Shown here one piece after another: positions 42,230 through 54,268 of a DNA stretch of 64,000 bases. A program made the translations under genes and the position numbers. A model generated the notes under the pieces. The model made no database searches. It was not told where the DNA came from and saw nothing but the letters and a program-made list of their open reading frames with translations. The stretch is from Leptobrachium leishanense (taxonomy: Eukaryota > Chordata > Amphibia > Anura > Megophryidae): NCBI GenBank assembly GCA_009667805.1, contig CM019068.1:9364182-9428181 (forward strand), in the 5' to 3' direction. Position 1 is the first letter of the stretch; the number at the start of each line of letters is the position of its first letter.

Positions 42230-43328
42230 GCACCGAAATCTCAGCACGCTCTCTCGTTCGGCGCACTTCGGTGCGCTTTGGCGATTTCAGTTCGCCGACC
42301 CTGCTGTGAATGCTGTTCAAAGTGCGTCGAACAAACTGATACCGAACTGACCATCGCACGCAGCCAAAAAAAACAATCAGATGCCGAACTGGTGAAAAAA
42401 ACAAAAAACTGAACTCTGCTATTTTAAAAAAAAAGTGTTTAAATTAAAAAAAAAAAAAAGCATAAAAATGTGTGGATAAATAATAATAAAAAAAGTCTTA
42501 TAAAAAAATTGTAAAATGGTCTGTTAGAGAATAAAAAAAAAAACACCATTTATAAAATGGTGATCAAAAATTGCTCACAAAAAAATCCATAAAAATAGCT
42601 AAATAAAAATCTAAAATAAATAAGTAAAAAGGCTTTTTGCTGAAATTTAAAATAATAAATGTTTTATTAGATATTGAATTAAAACGGGAATATTTTTAAC
42701 ATTGAAACCTATGGGATTCGCCTGATTAAACCTGCCGAATTAAACCACTGAACATCAGGACATTTCACTGACATTTCTCTGCTGTTCAATGTGAATAGAT
42801 TAACCATTGCTTCTCTATGGGGGATTTCACTGCCACCGAACAGACACCGTATTTCACTGCCGCCGAACAGGCACCGTATTTCACTGCCGCTGAAGATCAG
42901 CGTATTTCACTGCTGCCGAACAGCACCGTATTTCACTGCTGCCGAACAGGCACTGTATTTCACTGCCGTCGAACAGGCCCCGTATTTCACTGCCGTCGAA
43001 TAGGCACCGTATTTCACTGCCGTCGAACAGGCACCGTATTTCACTGCCGTCGAACAGGCAACGTATTTCACTGCCGTCGAACAGGCAACGTATTTCACTG
43101 CCACCGAACAGACACCGTATTTCACTGCCGTCGAACAGGCACCGTATTTCACTGCTGTCGAACAGGCACCGTATTTCACTGCCGTCGAACAGGCACCGTA
43201 TTTCACTGCCGTCGAACAGGCACCGTATTTCACTGCCGAACAGGCACCGTACTTACTGGCAATTCGCCAATATTTGGCAAATTCACAGCTTCATGAATAG
43301 GCAAGCTTCCGCGAAATTGTACCGTACA
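42230..43328 (+). mobile_element. Family A element, copy 6
   Basis: Left portion (GTTCGGCGCACTTCGGTGCG, GCCGACCCTG) and interior (GGTTAATCT inverse, TTAAAACGGGAATATTTTTA) match other copies. The termini are eroded, and the right end is replaced by the Tc1 insertion at 43331. It holds a long 27-bp array. Confidence 0.8.
42822..43250. repeat. 27-bp satellite array inside family A copy 6
   Basis: About 16 units of CACCGTATTTCACTGCCGTC plus GAACAGG. Spurious frames on both strands. Confidence 0.95.
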
Positions 43329-43330
43329 TA

Positions 43331-44601
43331 CAGGTGAAACCTGAAAAATTAGAATATTGTGCAAAAGTTCATTTATTTCAGTAATGCAACTTAAAAGGTG
43401 AAAGTAATATACGAGACTCATTACAGGCAAAGCAAGATGGTGCAAGCGGTGATTTGTCATAATTGTGGTGATTCTGGTTACAGCTCATGAAAAGCCCAAA
43501 TCCACAATCTCAGAAAATGAGAATATTCCATGTAATCAATAAAACAAGGATTGTACATAGAACAATATGGGACCTGTGAAAAGTATAAGCTGCAGATGTA
43601 CTCAGTGCTTGGTTTGCAGCAATTCCTGCCTCAATGCGGCAATGTGACATGGAAGCTATCAGCCTGTGGCACTGCTGAGGTGTTATGGAAGACCAGGATG
43701 CTTCAATAGTGGCCTTCAGATCTTCTGCATTGTCCCGTCTCATGTCTCTCATCTTTCTCTTGGCAATAGATTCTCTATGAGGTTCAGGTCCGGCGAGTTT
43801 GCTGGACAATCAAGCACAGTAATCCCACGCTCATTGAAGCAGGTTTTGGTGTTTTTGGCAGTGTGGGCAGGTGCCAAGTCCTGCTGGAAAATGAAGTCAG
43901 CATCCCCATAAAGCTCGTCTGAGGAAGGAAGCATGAAGTGCTCCAACATCTCCTGCTCGACGGCTGCGTTGACCCTGGACTTAACACCAGCAGATGACAT
44001 GGCTCCCCAAATCAACACAGACTGTGGAGACTTCACACTGGACTTCAAGCATCTTGCAGTGTGTCCTCTCCATTCTTCCCCCATACTCTGGCTCCTTGGT
44101 TTCAACATGAGATGCAAAAGTTGTTCTCATCAGAAAAGAGGACTTTGGAGCCACTGAGTAACAGACCAGGTGTGTTTTCCTTTAGCCCAGGTAAGACTCT
44201 TCTGACCTTGTTTGTTGTTCAGGAGCGGCTTGACAAGAGGAATACGACATTTGAAGCCCATGTCCAGGATGTGTCTGTGTGTGGTGGCTCTTGATGCACT
44301 GACTCCAGCCTCAGTCCACTCCTCAGGAACCCTTTGCAGGTGTTATGGCTTCATTAGCTGATTAGAGTGGGACACTTTGAGCCTGGAATATATTGCAGCG
44401 CATCACAATATTCTCATTTTCTGAGATTGTGGATTTGGGCTTTTCATGAGCTGTAACCAGAATCACCACAATTATGACAAATCACCGCTTGATCGATCTC
44501 GCTTTGCATCTAATGAGTCTCATATATTACTTTCACCTTTTAACTTGCATTACTGAAATTAATTAACTTTTGCACAATATTCTAATTTTTCCAGTTTCAC
44601 C
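43331..44601 (-). mobile_element. Tc1-like transposon with long inverted repeats (about 1.27 kb)
   Basis: Ends CAGGTGAAACCTGAAAAATT and the inverse AATTTTTCCAGTTTCACC. The inverse similarity extends about 210 bp (GCTCATGAAAAGCCCAAATC on the left, GATTTGGGCTTTTCATGAGC on the right). It is flanked by TA on both sides, the Tc1/mariner target. It encodes a decayed transposase on the minus strand. It lies exactly between family A copies 6 and 7. Confidence 0.93.
43520..44117 (-). pseudogene. Tc1-like transposase, C-terminal remnant
   Basis: The minus strand from 44117 reads through VLIWGAMSSAG, the catalytic-domain FIFQQDLAPAHTAK (second Asp of DD34E) and CPANSPDLNLIENL (the catalytic Glu). A frameshift near 43780-43810 follows, and the C-terminal KRKMRD ... 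SITPQQCHRLIASM continues in another frame to about 43620. The N-terminal DNA-binding paired-type domain (about 100-140 residues) is not readable upstream. The full protein is usually about 340 residues, so this is a fragment. Not functional. Confidence 0.92.
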
Positions 44602-44609
44602 TAAACATA

Positions 44610-45487
44610 CAGGGTTATTCAAAGAGATTCGAAAAGTCACTGCACGTTCGGTGACTTTTCGTTCTCTTCAATTCAGTGCAAATCGGCGATCCCATTTCGG
44701 CGACCCTGCGGTGTATTCAGCAAGCACCACAGGGCTGTCGAAGTGCAGGGAAAAGCTGCCGGAAACACGCCAAAAAACAGGCGAAAACCCGGCGAATGCA
44801 CGCCGAAAACCCGCAAAAACATCTGGATTAACCCGAAGACGTCAGAAAAATCCGAGCAGGAGCCGATCACACGCAGCGAAGCTTCCGGAAAAAGCCGACA
44901 CCACAGACGAGTGAAGTGAATAAATTAGCAAAACAGTTTGTATGAATGTTTGAAAAGTGAAACGCTGTTTGCAAAGAAACTACTGAGCGAAAATGTCTGA
45001 AATTTACATATAAAATCCAATGAATGAGAATAAAAAGGGCTGTTACAGAAAAAAGAAGAAAACCTAAAAAAAATAAAAAAATGCTTAAAATATCCTACAA
45101 AATCTATAAATAAATAGACTTTTTGCTGCAGAATTTTATAATAAACGGTTTATTAGCTATTGAATTAAAACGGGAATATTTTTAACATTGAAGCCTATGG
45201 GATTCTCCTGAATAAACCTGCCGAATGAAACCACCGAATGGCAGGGCATTAGGGGAACCTTTCACTGCTGGTTTGTGTTCTCTGAATAGACGAAGCAGTG
45301 CTTTTCATGGGGATTTCACTGCCCTCGAACAGGAACCAAACAGGCACCGTATGTGCAGGCAATTCGCCAGGATTTGGCGAATTGTCTGCTCTCTGGATAG
45401 CCGAATGGCCAGGAAAGGGAACCGAACGCTGATTTTCACTGTTCGGTTACCTTTCTCCAGCAATTCGGATCTCTTTGAATAACCCTG
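44610..45487 (+). mobile_element. Family A element, copy 7, both ends (878 bp)
   Basis: Left CAGGGTTATTCAAAGAGATT, right GATCTCTTTGAATAACCCTG. ATA on both sides (44607-44609, 45488-45490). Close to unexpanded, with one satellite unit. It is the cleanest copy for defining the family. Confidence 0.93.
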
Positions 45488-45507
45488 ATAAATTCCCCAC
45501 TCGGTAC

Positions 45508-45690
45508 ACGGAGAATAACAAGAGACCCCCCGCCGCTCACAGGGGTATACGGAGAATAACAAGAGACCCCCCGCCGCTCACAGGGGTATACGGAGAATAA
45601 CAAGAGACACTCCCCCCCCCCGCTCACAGGGATATACGGAGAGTAACAAGAGACCCCCCGCCGCTCACAGGGGTATACGGAGAGTAACCG
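45508..45690. repeat. 41-bp C-rich minisatellite, small array
   Basis: Four units of CCGCCGCTCACAGGGGTATA plus CGGAGAATAACAAGAGACCC. It begins 20 bp after family A copy 7. Confidence 0.95.
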
Positions 45691-46244
45691 GTGCAAACCG
45701 GTGACATTCGCCTCCTATTGATTAACCCTTATAGTTTTCAGTCGATTCGGCATTCCAGATCCTCCCGAAATCCAGATATTTCGTCTGAAAAAGATGTCAG
45801 GTGACAAATAATGTTTGTGTCTAACAGAAAAGGAGGAGGAAATAAAAATGCCAGGCGCGCGGCTTTATGAGCCAAACTCGAACTGAATAACACACCAGCA
45901 TGTAAGATCCTGCATGGAGGCTGAGGATTGTGGGCAATGTAGTTCAGTGCTTTCCTGGTCACTGTTGCAGCGTGATGAATATTAATTGATATTTAGATAT
46001 TCCCGATGGTTTCGCAGACTGACATATCCTGCATATTCCGCTCTTAATTATCCCCGTCTGTTAATTAGCCGCGGCTGCAGTTTGCGCAGAATCTCGTCCT
46101 CAGGAAATTCACTCCCATATGTGGTTTCGAGTCATTTTTGGGACCCGCAGCGTCTTACTAATGAGCGGCGCATTGCAACGGCTGACGGGCGACAACCTGC
46201 GGGTCCTGAGATGAAGTCAGCGTCTGAGTAAGATAGTGCCGGAC
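45691..46244. other. Complex, apparently single-copy segment between two arrays
   Basis: Non-repetitive, CpG-bearing, with paired homeodomain-like words (GCTCTTAATTATCC and CTGTTAATTAGCC near 46040-46070). No frame of note. It could be a conserved non-coding element; this is inference only. Confidence 0.4.
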
Positions 46245-48697
46245 ACGGGGGTACACGGAGAATAACAAGAGACCCCCCGCCGCTCACAGGGGTACACGGA
46301 GAATAACAAGAGACACTCCCCCCCCGCTCACAGGGATATACGGAGAGTAACAAGAGACCCCCCCGCCGCTCACAGGGGTATACGGAGAGTAACAAGAGAC
46401 ACTCCCCCCCCGCTCACAGGGGTATACGGAGAGTAACAAGAGACCCCCCGCCGCTCACAGGGGTATACGGAGAGTAACAAGAGACACTCCCCCCCCGCTC
46501 ACAGGGGTATACGGAGAGTAACAAGAGACCCCCCGCCACTCACAGGGGTATACGGAGAATAACAAGAGACCCCCCGCCGCTCACAGGGGTATTCGGAGAG
46601 TAACAAGAGACCCCCCCGCTCACAGGGGTATACGGAGAGTAACAAGAGACCCCCCCGCTCACAGGGGTATACGGAGAGTAACAAGAGACACTCCCCCCCG
46701 CTCACAGGGGTATACGGAGAGTAACAAGAGACCCCCCCGCGCCGCTCACAGGGGTATACGGAGAGTAACAAGAGACCCCCCCGCCGCTCACAGGGGTATA
46801 CGGAGAGTAACAAGAGACCCCCCGCCGCTCACAGGGGTATACGGAGAATAACAAGAGACCCCCCGCCGCTCACAGGGGTATACGGAGAGTAACAAGAGAC
46901 CCCCCCGCCGCTCACAGGGGTATACGGAGAGTAACAAGAGACCCCCCCCCCGCCGCTCACAGGGGTATACGGAGAATAACAAGAGACCCCCCCGCCGCTC
47001 ACAGGGGTATACGGAGAATAACAAGAGACCCCCCGGCGCTCACAGGGGTATACGGAGAATAACAAGAGACACTCCCCCCCCCGCTCACAGGGGTATACGG
47101 AGAGTAACAAGAGACACTCCCCCCCCGCTCACAGGGGTATACGGAGAGTAACAAGAGACACCCCCCGCTCACAGGGGTATACAGAGAGTAACAAGAGACC
47201 CCCCGCTCACAGGGGTATACGGAGAGTAACAAGAGACCCCCCCGCTCACAGGGGTATACGGAGAGTAACAAGAGACCCCCCCCCCGCTCACAGGGGTATA
47301 CGGAGAGTAACAAGAGACCCCCCGGCGCTCACAGGGGTATACGGAGAATAACAAGAGACCCCCCGCCGCTCACAGGGGTATACGGAGAGTAACAAGAGAC
47401 CCCCCGCCGCTCACAGGGGTATACGGAGAGTAACAAGAGACACTCCCCCCCCGCTCACAGGGGTATACGGAGAGTAACAAGAGACCCCCCGCCACTCACA
47501 GGGGTATACGGAGAATAACAAGAGACCCCCCGCCGCTCACAGGGGTATTCGGAGAGTAACAAGAGACCCCCCCGCTCACAGGGGTATACGGAGAGTAACA
47601 AGAGACCCCCCGCCGCTCACAGGGGTATTCGGAGAGTAACAAGAGACCCCCCGCCACTCACAGGGGTATACGGAGAGTAACAAGAGACCCCCCCGCCGCT
47701 CACAGGGGTATACGGAGAGTAACAAGAGACACTCCCCCCCGCTCACAGGGGTATACGGAGAGTAACAAGAGACCCCCCCGCCGCTCACAGGGGTATACGG
47801 AGAGTAACAAGAGACCCCCCCGCCGCTCACAGGGGTATACGGAGAGTAACAAGAGACCCCCCGCCGCTCACAGGGGTATACGGAGAATAACAAGAGACCC
47901 CCCGCCGCTCACAGGGGTATACGGAGAGTAACAAGAGACCCCCCGCCGCTCACAGGGGTATACGGAGAGTAACAAGAGACCCCCCGCCGCTCACAGGGGT
48001 ATACGGAGAATAACAAGAGACCCCCCGCCGCTCACAGGGGTATACGGAGAATAACAAGAGACCCCCCGCCGCTCACAGGGGTATACGGAGAATAACAAGA
48101 GACACCCCCCCCCGCTCACAGGGGTATACGGAGAGTAACAAGAGACACTCCCCCCCCGCTCACAGGGGTATACGGAGAGTAACAAGAGACACCCCCCGCT
48201 CACAGGGGTATACAGAGAGTAACAAGAGACCCCCCCGCTCACAGGGGTATACGGAGAGTAACAAGAGACCCCCCCGCTCACAGGGGTATACGGAGAGTAA
48301 CAAGAGACCCCCCCCCCGCTCACAGGGGTATACGGAGAGTAACAAGAGACCCCCCGGCGCTCACAGGGGTATACGGAGAATAACAAGAGACCCCCCGCCG
48401 CTCACAGGGGTATACGGAGAATAACAAGAGACACCCCCCCCCGCTCACAGGGGTATACGGAGAGTAACAAGAGACACTCCCCCCCGCTCACAGGGGTATA
48501 CGGAGAGTAACAAGAGACACCCCCCGCTCACAGGGGTATACAGAGAGTAACAAGAGACCCCCCGCTCACAGGGGTATACGGAGAGTAACAAGAGACCCCC
48601 CTGCTCACAGGGGTATACGGAGAGTAACAAGAGACCCCCCCCCGCTCACAGGGGTATACGGAGAGTAACAAGAGACCCCCCGGCGCTCACAGGGGTA
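46245..48697. repeat. 41-bp C-rich minisatellite, main array
   Basis: About 60 units like those at 45508, differing in C-run length and CCGCCGCTC/CCCGCTC variants. Marker variants recur in blocks: TATACAGAGAG at about 47180, 48210 and 48538, and GTATTCGGAG at about 46590, 47548 and 47625, showing higher-order duplication. Minus-strand frames (LLSVYPCERRG-type) are artefacts. Confidence 0.97.
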
Positions 48698-48709
48698 TAT
48701 GTAGAGTAA

Positions 48710-48845
48710 ATAGACAAAACATAAGACAATATTTGGCAACTGCCTGCTTTTTTAATAACCGAATGGCCCCGAAATGTCGCCGTATGAGGAAACTCACTGT
48801 TCGGTTCAATTTCTCAGCCAATTCGGGTCTCTCAGAATAACCCTG
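48710..48845 (+). mobile_element. Family A element, right-end fragment
   Basis: Begins inside family A (AATATTTGGCAACTGCCTGC, CGAATGGCCCCGAAATGTC) and ends GTCTCTCAGAATAACCCTG at 48845. The rest is lost to or replaced by the 41-bp array. Confidence 0.85.
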
Positions 48846-49061
48846 TAAGACTTGGATCACGCAAAGTCTGCAGGGGCGCCGCTATGGGGGTGCGGCCCGC
48901 AACGGGTGACACCACCCCCTAGGGTGACAGCCTGAAAAAAACAATATATTTTTTTTTTTTTACACAAAAAAATTTGACAGGAGGATACATTGAGAATTCT
49001 CTCTTTTTCATGTCCAGGGCAGGCAAGGCCTAGGCTGGCACTTTCCAGGGGGTGGCAAAAA
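48846..49061. repeat. Family E dispersed repeat, copy 1
   Basis: Shares GGATACATTGAGAATTCTCT, GGCAAGGCCTAGGCT and CACTTTCCAGGGGG with 63481-63712, plus GGGTGACACCACCCC-type sequence like 55620-55670. Confidence 0.65.
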
Positions 49062-49450
49062 TTCCCCGGTGAATTCACAACAGGGTCCCTGAAGTGCAGG
49101 GAATCAGCCACCGAATGCTGCCGCAAACCCGTCGCCTGCTGTTTTAAAAAGAACTACTGAACGAAAATGTCTGGAATTAACATACAAGTTCCTATGAATG
49201 ATAATAAAAAGGGCTGATACAGAAAAAAAAGAAAAATTGCTATTAGAAAAAAAAAACAAGGATTTGTTTTTGAAAAATGCCTAACAGATACTAAAAAAAT
49301 AAAATCAATAAATAAAGAGATTTTTTTACTATGGATTAAAGGGATAAACGGTTTATTAGATATTGGAAAAAACAGGAATATTTTTAACATTGAAACCTAA
49401 GCAGGGTTATTCAAAGAGAATCGAAAAGCCACCGCATGTTCGGGGACTTT
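49062..49450 (+). mobile_element. Family A fragments flanking the second hAT element
   Basis: 49062-49401 is interior family A (GGAATTAACATACAAGTTCC, TAAACGGTTTATTAGATATT). A new family A left end, CAGGGTTATTCAAAGAGAAT, starts at 49402 and runs to about 49450, where hAT copy 2 begins. Its right part resumes at 54944. Confidence 0.75.
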
Positions 49451-49469
49451 TTGCAGGAGTGAGAGGAGA

Positions 49470-50430
49470 TTGTTCTTTCAGTGTGTCTCACAGACGTCTA
49501 GCAGATTTCTGTGAATTGTAATCTGTGTCTTCTCACTGCCAGCTATTGGGGTCTCACAGACTTCTAGCAGATATCTGGGAATTGTAATCTGTGTCTTCTC
49601 ACTGCCAGCTATCAAGGGGTCCCACATACTTCTAGCAGATATCTGGGAATTGTAATCTGTGTCTTCTCACTGCCAGCTATCAGGGGGTCCCACATACTTC
49701 TAGCAGATATCGGGAATTGTAATCTGTGTCTTCTCACTGCCAGCTATTGGGGTCTCACAGACTTCTATCAGATATCTGGGAATTGTAATCTGTGTCTTCT
49801 CACTGCCAGCTATCAAGGGGTCCCACATACTTCTAGCAGATATCTGGGAATTGTAACCTGTGTCTTCTCACTGCCAGCTATCAGGGGGTCCCACATACTT
49901 CTAGCAGATATCTGGGAATTGTAATCTGTGTCTTCTCACTGCCAGCTATTGGGGTCCCACATACTTCTAGCAGATATCTGGGAATTGTAACCTGTGTCTT
50001 CTCACTGCCAGCTATTGGGGTCTCACAGACTTCTAGCAGATATCTGGGAATTGTAATTGGTGTCTTCTCACTGCCAGCTATTGGGGTCTCACAGACTTCT
50101 AGCAGATATCTGGGAATTGTAATCTGTGTCTTCTCACTGCCAGCTATCAAGGGGTCCCACATACTTCTAGCAGATATCTGGGAATTGTAACCTGTGTCTT
50201 CTCACTGCCAGCTATCAGGGGGTCCCACATACTTCTAGCAGATATCTGGGAATTGTAATCTGTGTCTTCTCACTGCCAGCTATTGGGGTCCCACATACTT
50301 CTAGCAGATATCTGGGAATTGTAACCTGTGTCTTCTCACTGCCAGCTATTGGGGTCTCACAGACTTCTAGCAGATATCTGGGAATTGTAATCTGTGTCTT
50401 CTCACTGCCAGCTATCAGGGTGTATCACTG
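49470..50430. repeat. About 66-bp tandem repeat, 5' side of hAT copy 2
   Basis: About 14 units of ACTTCTAGCAGATATCTGGG plus AATTGTAATCTGTGTCTTCT and CACTGCCAGCTAT. In the same position as the 81-bp array of copy 1, but with different sequence. Confidence 0.93.
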
Positions 50431-50624
50431 AGGCATAGCATACTTCTGGAAATTTTAATCTCTGCCTTGGCACTGCCAGCTATCAGGGACAGGTTGTATC
50501 ACTGAGTTATACCAGAGTTCTGCAAATTTGAATCTGTGTGTTGGCACTGCCAGCTATCAGGGACAGGGTGTATCACTGAGTTATAGCATAGTTTTTAATC
50601 TAGATAACACAGTTGAATCAGAGT

Positions 50625-50845
50625 TCTGCATGCCTCCAATCTTTATACCAGAGTTGAATCAGAGTTCTGCATATCTCAAATCTTTAAACCGGAGTTGAAT
50701 CAGAGTTCTGCATATCTCCAATCTTTATACCAGAGTTGAATCAGAGTTCTGCATATCTCAAATCTTTAAACCGGAGTTGAATCAGAGTTCTGCATATCTC
50801 CAATCTTTATACCAGAGTTGAATCAGAGTTCTGAATATCTTTAAT
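50625..50845. repeat. About 42-45-bp tandem repeat before the transposase start
   Basis: Five to six units of GTTGAATCAGAGTTCTGCAT plus CTCCAATCTTTATACCAGA. Copy 1 has one or two related units at 10355-10410 (inverse), so this is an expansion of ancestral hAT leader sequence. Confidence 0.9.
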
Positions 50846-50861
50846 CTATATATCACTCACC

Positions 50862-53800
50862 ATGTCAGAAAGACCAAAAAGGACAGGCAGACACTCCCAG
50901 ACACAGATAAGAGGGCAAGCAGCCTTTGTGTCGGGAGGCTGTGCATCTGGTCGTCGTGGACGTGGTGCATCCTCTGCAGGGGCACGCTTGTCTGCCTTTC
51001 TAACTGGTGCTGGCCATCTTAAGCAGCAGCAACATACAGAGGATTTTCAGGATTGGCTAACCAGGCCATCCTCATCCTCTGAGTCCTCTGCTAGCCACGC
51101 TTGTGGTGTAGTGTAGTCCACCTCAGCTGCCAAAACATCTAATTCAGTCTCCATGTCCACAGTTACTCCTGCCGTAGCCTCACCATCATACACGGAGGAG
51201 TCAGCTGAATTGTTTGACTACAATGACAGTGACATGCTGCTTGAGGATGCGCAAACTCTGAGGTTGAGGAATGGAGTAAAATCAGCCTAGAGGGAGGGGG
51301 TGCCAGTGACACACAAAGAACAGGCACTCATGTTCCCCCAGCAGCTGCAGCATTTCTTATTATTATTATTCTTTATTTATAAAGCACGAGCATATTCCGC
51401 AGCACTGTACAATAGGAACAGTAAACACAGTTACAATACATTGAACAATATTTGACAAACAGTACAGGAGGAGATGAGGGCCCTATTCCTGTAGGAACTC
51501 ACAATCTAGAAGGGTTGGGGTTGGAAACAGGAGAAGAGGACTGCAAGGTGAGAGTGATTGATGGTTACGTCAGTGAGTTGGCAGCATATTGCCAGGTTGG
51601 CTCCAGTGACGAAGAGATAGGGGGTGATGACAATGAGGATGAGGTCACTGACTCCACCTGGGTGCCTGATCGAACAGAGGAGTCAAGTGAGGAGGAGGCG
51701 CAACAAAAACGAGACACAACGTCCTCTATGACCAACCTTAGCCAGTCCAAGGCATCAGAAGACAGAACTGCTCAGGTGCAGAGCACTGTTGTCTCAAAGC
51801 ACACGTGCAGGAACTCTGCTGTCTGGGAGTTCTTCACAAAATGTGCAGCAGACTGCAACGTTGCTATTTGTAAGCTATAACTGAAGAGGATCAAGCGTGG
51901 GAAAAACATCACACACTTGGGTACCACGTGCTTGATAAGACATATGACCACCTGCCACGCATCCCATTGGCACAACACTTTGCATATGTCCCTCTCCTCA
52001 TCCTCATCTGTCTCTACCCCCACTATATGTCCTGCCATGTCATTGCCTAAAACCTCCACTGACAGGGGTGATGCTACAGTAATGGGTGTACCAGGTCCTT
52101 CCTCAGAATGTGACAGCATCCCATCAGCTGAAGATTTACGCAGTCAGATTTCATTGCCCGAGCTGCTGCAGCGTGAGAAAAAAATATAGTCCCGATCATC
52201 CCCTTGCACAGCGTCTAAATGCCAGCTTGGCAAAATTACTTGCATTACAGCTGATGCCTTTTCCAGCTGGTGGACTCTGCCTCCTTCCGTGAATTTGCCG
52301 AATGTGCTGTACCACAGTGGCAGGTTCCAAAACGCCAGTTCTTTTCACGGAAGGCCATTCCAGCACTATACCAGCACGTAGAAGACAATGTTATGGAGTC
52401 ATTGGGAAAGGCAGTCAACAGCAAGGTGCACATTACTTTAGACACAAGGTCCAGCAAGCATGGACAGTGCCGTTACATTTCCTTCACGGCACACTGGGTA
52501 ACTCTGCTTGCAGCTGGGAGGGATCCAGGACGGGGCGCTGTGCTGGAGCTTGTTCGTCCACCACGCCTCCAGAAAGCTGCTTATATGAGGTCTGTCTGCT
52601 CCACCACCTCTTCCTCTTACTCTTCCTTCTCTGTCTCTGGCAAAGTGGCAGCTAAACTGACGTGTGGCGGGGCTACGCAATGGCTCAAGCAAAAAGATGC
52701 CATAGTGTGCTTGAGCTGGTTTGTTTAGGGGACAGGAGCGCACCGGGCCAGAAATTCTGTCAGCTCTGTAGGGGCAGGTGCAGAGATGGTTAACAGCTTG
52801 AGCTGGGAATGGTCGTCTGTGATAATGGCAGCAACCTTCTTTCCGCCCTACGCCTGGGTAAGTTGACGCATGTACCATGCCTAGCACACGTCCTAAATCT
52901 GGCAGTACAGCGCTTCCTAACCAGGTACCCAGGGCTGGCAGAGCTTCTCAGCCAGACCAGAAAAGTCTGCAGCCACTTCAGATGGTCATTCCCAGCAAGT
53001 GTTCGGCTGGCAGAAATTCAAAGAGAATTCTACCTTCCCACAAACCGTCTGATCTGTGACATGCCCACCAGGTGGAACTCGACATTGGCAATGTTGCAGC
53101 ATCTGCACAAGCAGCAGAGGGCCATCAATGAGTACCTGTGTGAGTATGGCACAAGGACAGGTTCAGGTCAGCTTGTTTTTTTCCACCCCGCAGTGGCTGA
53201 TCAAGGATGCTTGCACTGTACTGTCACCATTTAAGGAGGCAACGAGGATGGTGAGCAGGGACAGTGCATGCATCAGTTACACAATTCCTTTAGTGTTCCT
53301 ACTGGAGCACACTCTGCGGGGAATTATAGATGTGGCACTAGAGGCAGAGCAGCGGGAGGAAGAGGAGGACTTCCCTAGCTCTGAAGGCCCCGTCTTTACG
53401 CAGACAGCATTCCTGCGGGTCCTCAGATCAGTCAGGAGGAGGAGGATGAGGAATATTTAAGTTGTGGGGGCATTGAAGGTGGGGATTCCTCAAGGGAGGT
53501 TTTTGTGTCCCCAGAAACCCAAGGAAAGTACGTGGCTGGGAGGAGGTAGTGCACGATACGGTCATCCTCACTCAGCGACCAGGAACACTCGGAAGCTACT
53601 GCCACCTACAACCTACGCTGCATGGGCTCCCTTATCCTGCAAAGCCTGCTAAAGGACCCCAGGATTCGTGCTATCAAGGAGAGGGATCATTACTGGTTGG
53701 CAACCCTTCTTGATCCACGATACAAGGGTAAGGTTGCAGAGCTCATCCTGCCCTCACAGAGGGAGGACAGGATGAAACAACTTGAGGACGCTCTAAAGCG

Positions 53801-54268
53801 ACACTTGTGTAACACCTTTCCAGGCACTGTTAGGTTACCAAGTGCTGACACAGGTGCTTCTGAGGCTGCGGTTTATCAGAGGAAGAGCAGTGACTGATGA
53901 CTTTTGCAATTTTTTTAGTCCACGACACCCGGGGACGTCAAATGTAGGCAACCATTGCCAGCGTCTTCACCATATGGTGCAGGACTACCTAGGGGCAAGG
54001 GCAGACCTGGATACCTTTACAGCAGATGATCCACTGGCTTACTGGGTGTTGAGATTGGATCACTGGCCAGAACTTAGCCAATATGCTATGCAGCTACTAG
54101 ATTGCCCTTCATCCAGTGTGCTTCAGAAACGACGTTCAGTGCTGCTGGAGGTTTTGTCACAGACAAAAGAGTGCTTCTGTCCACCGACTCTGTAGACCGG
54201 CTGACATTTATAAAAATCAGTCCTGGATCAGCAGCTATCACTCCCCTGATGCTGACGTAACTGAATAG
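50862..54268 (+). pseudogene. BED-type hAT transposase, copy 2 (many breaks)
   Basis: Starts at ATG 50862 (MSERPKRTGRHSQT) and ends at TAG 54266-54268, collinear with copy 1. Broken by a LINE insertion (51357-51580), several frameshifts and stops. In the BED finger the second Cys is lost (CKL then stop near 51878). The poly-T at about 53175 is one base short relative to copy 1 and breaks the frame. Core landmarks remain: ITLDTRSSKHG, MVVCDNGSNLLSAL, PCLAHVLNL, RWNSTLAML, and LATLLDPRYKGKVAEL (about 53700, missing in copy 1). The C-terminal dimerisation region is frameshifted near 54100. Useful as the better record of the ancestral middle segment. Confidence 0.9.
51357..51580 (-). mobile_element. 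5'-truncated CR1/L2-type LINE tail with target duplication
   Basis: Inverse-orientation LINE 3' end (TATTATTATTATTC tail, CATATTCCGCAGCACTGTAC, AGTACAGGAGGAGATGAGG). GCAGCAT flanks it at 51347-51353 and 51581-51587. The transposase code of copy 1 is continuous here, confirming the insertion. Confidence 0.93.

Noticed and set aside
46245..48697. CRISPR-like array of direct repeats
   Set aside because: Units are contiguous without unique spacers, no cas genes exist, and the DNA is eukaryotic.
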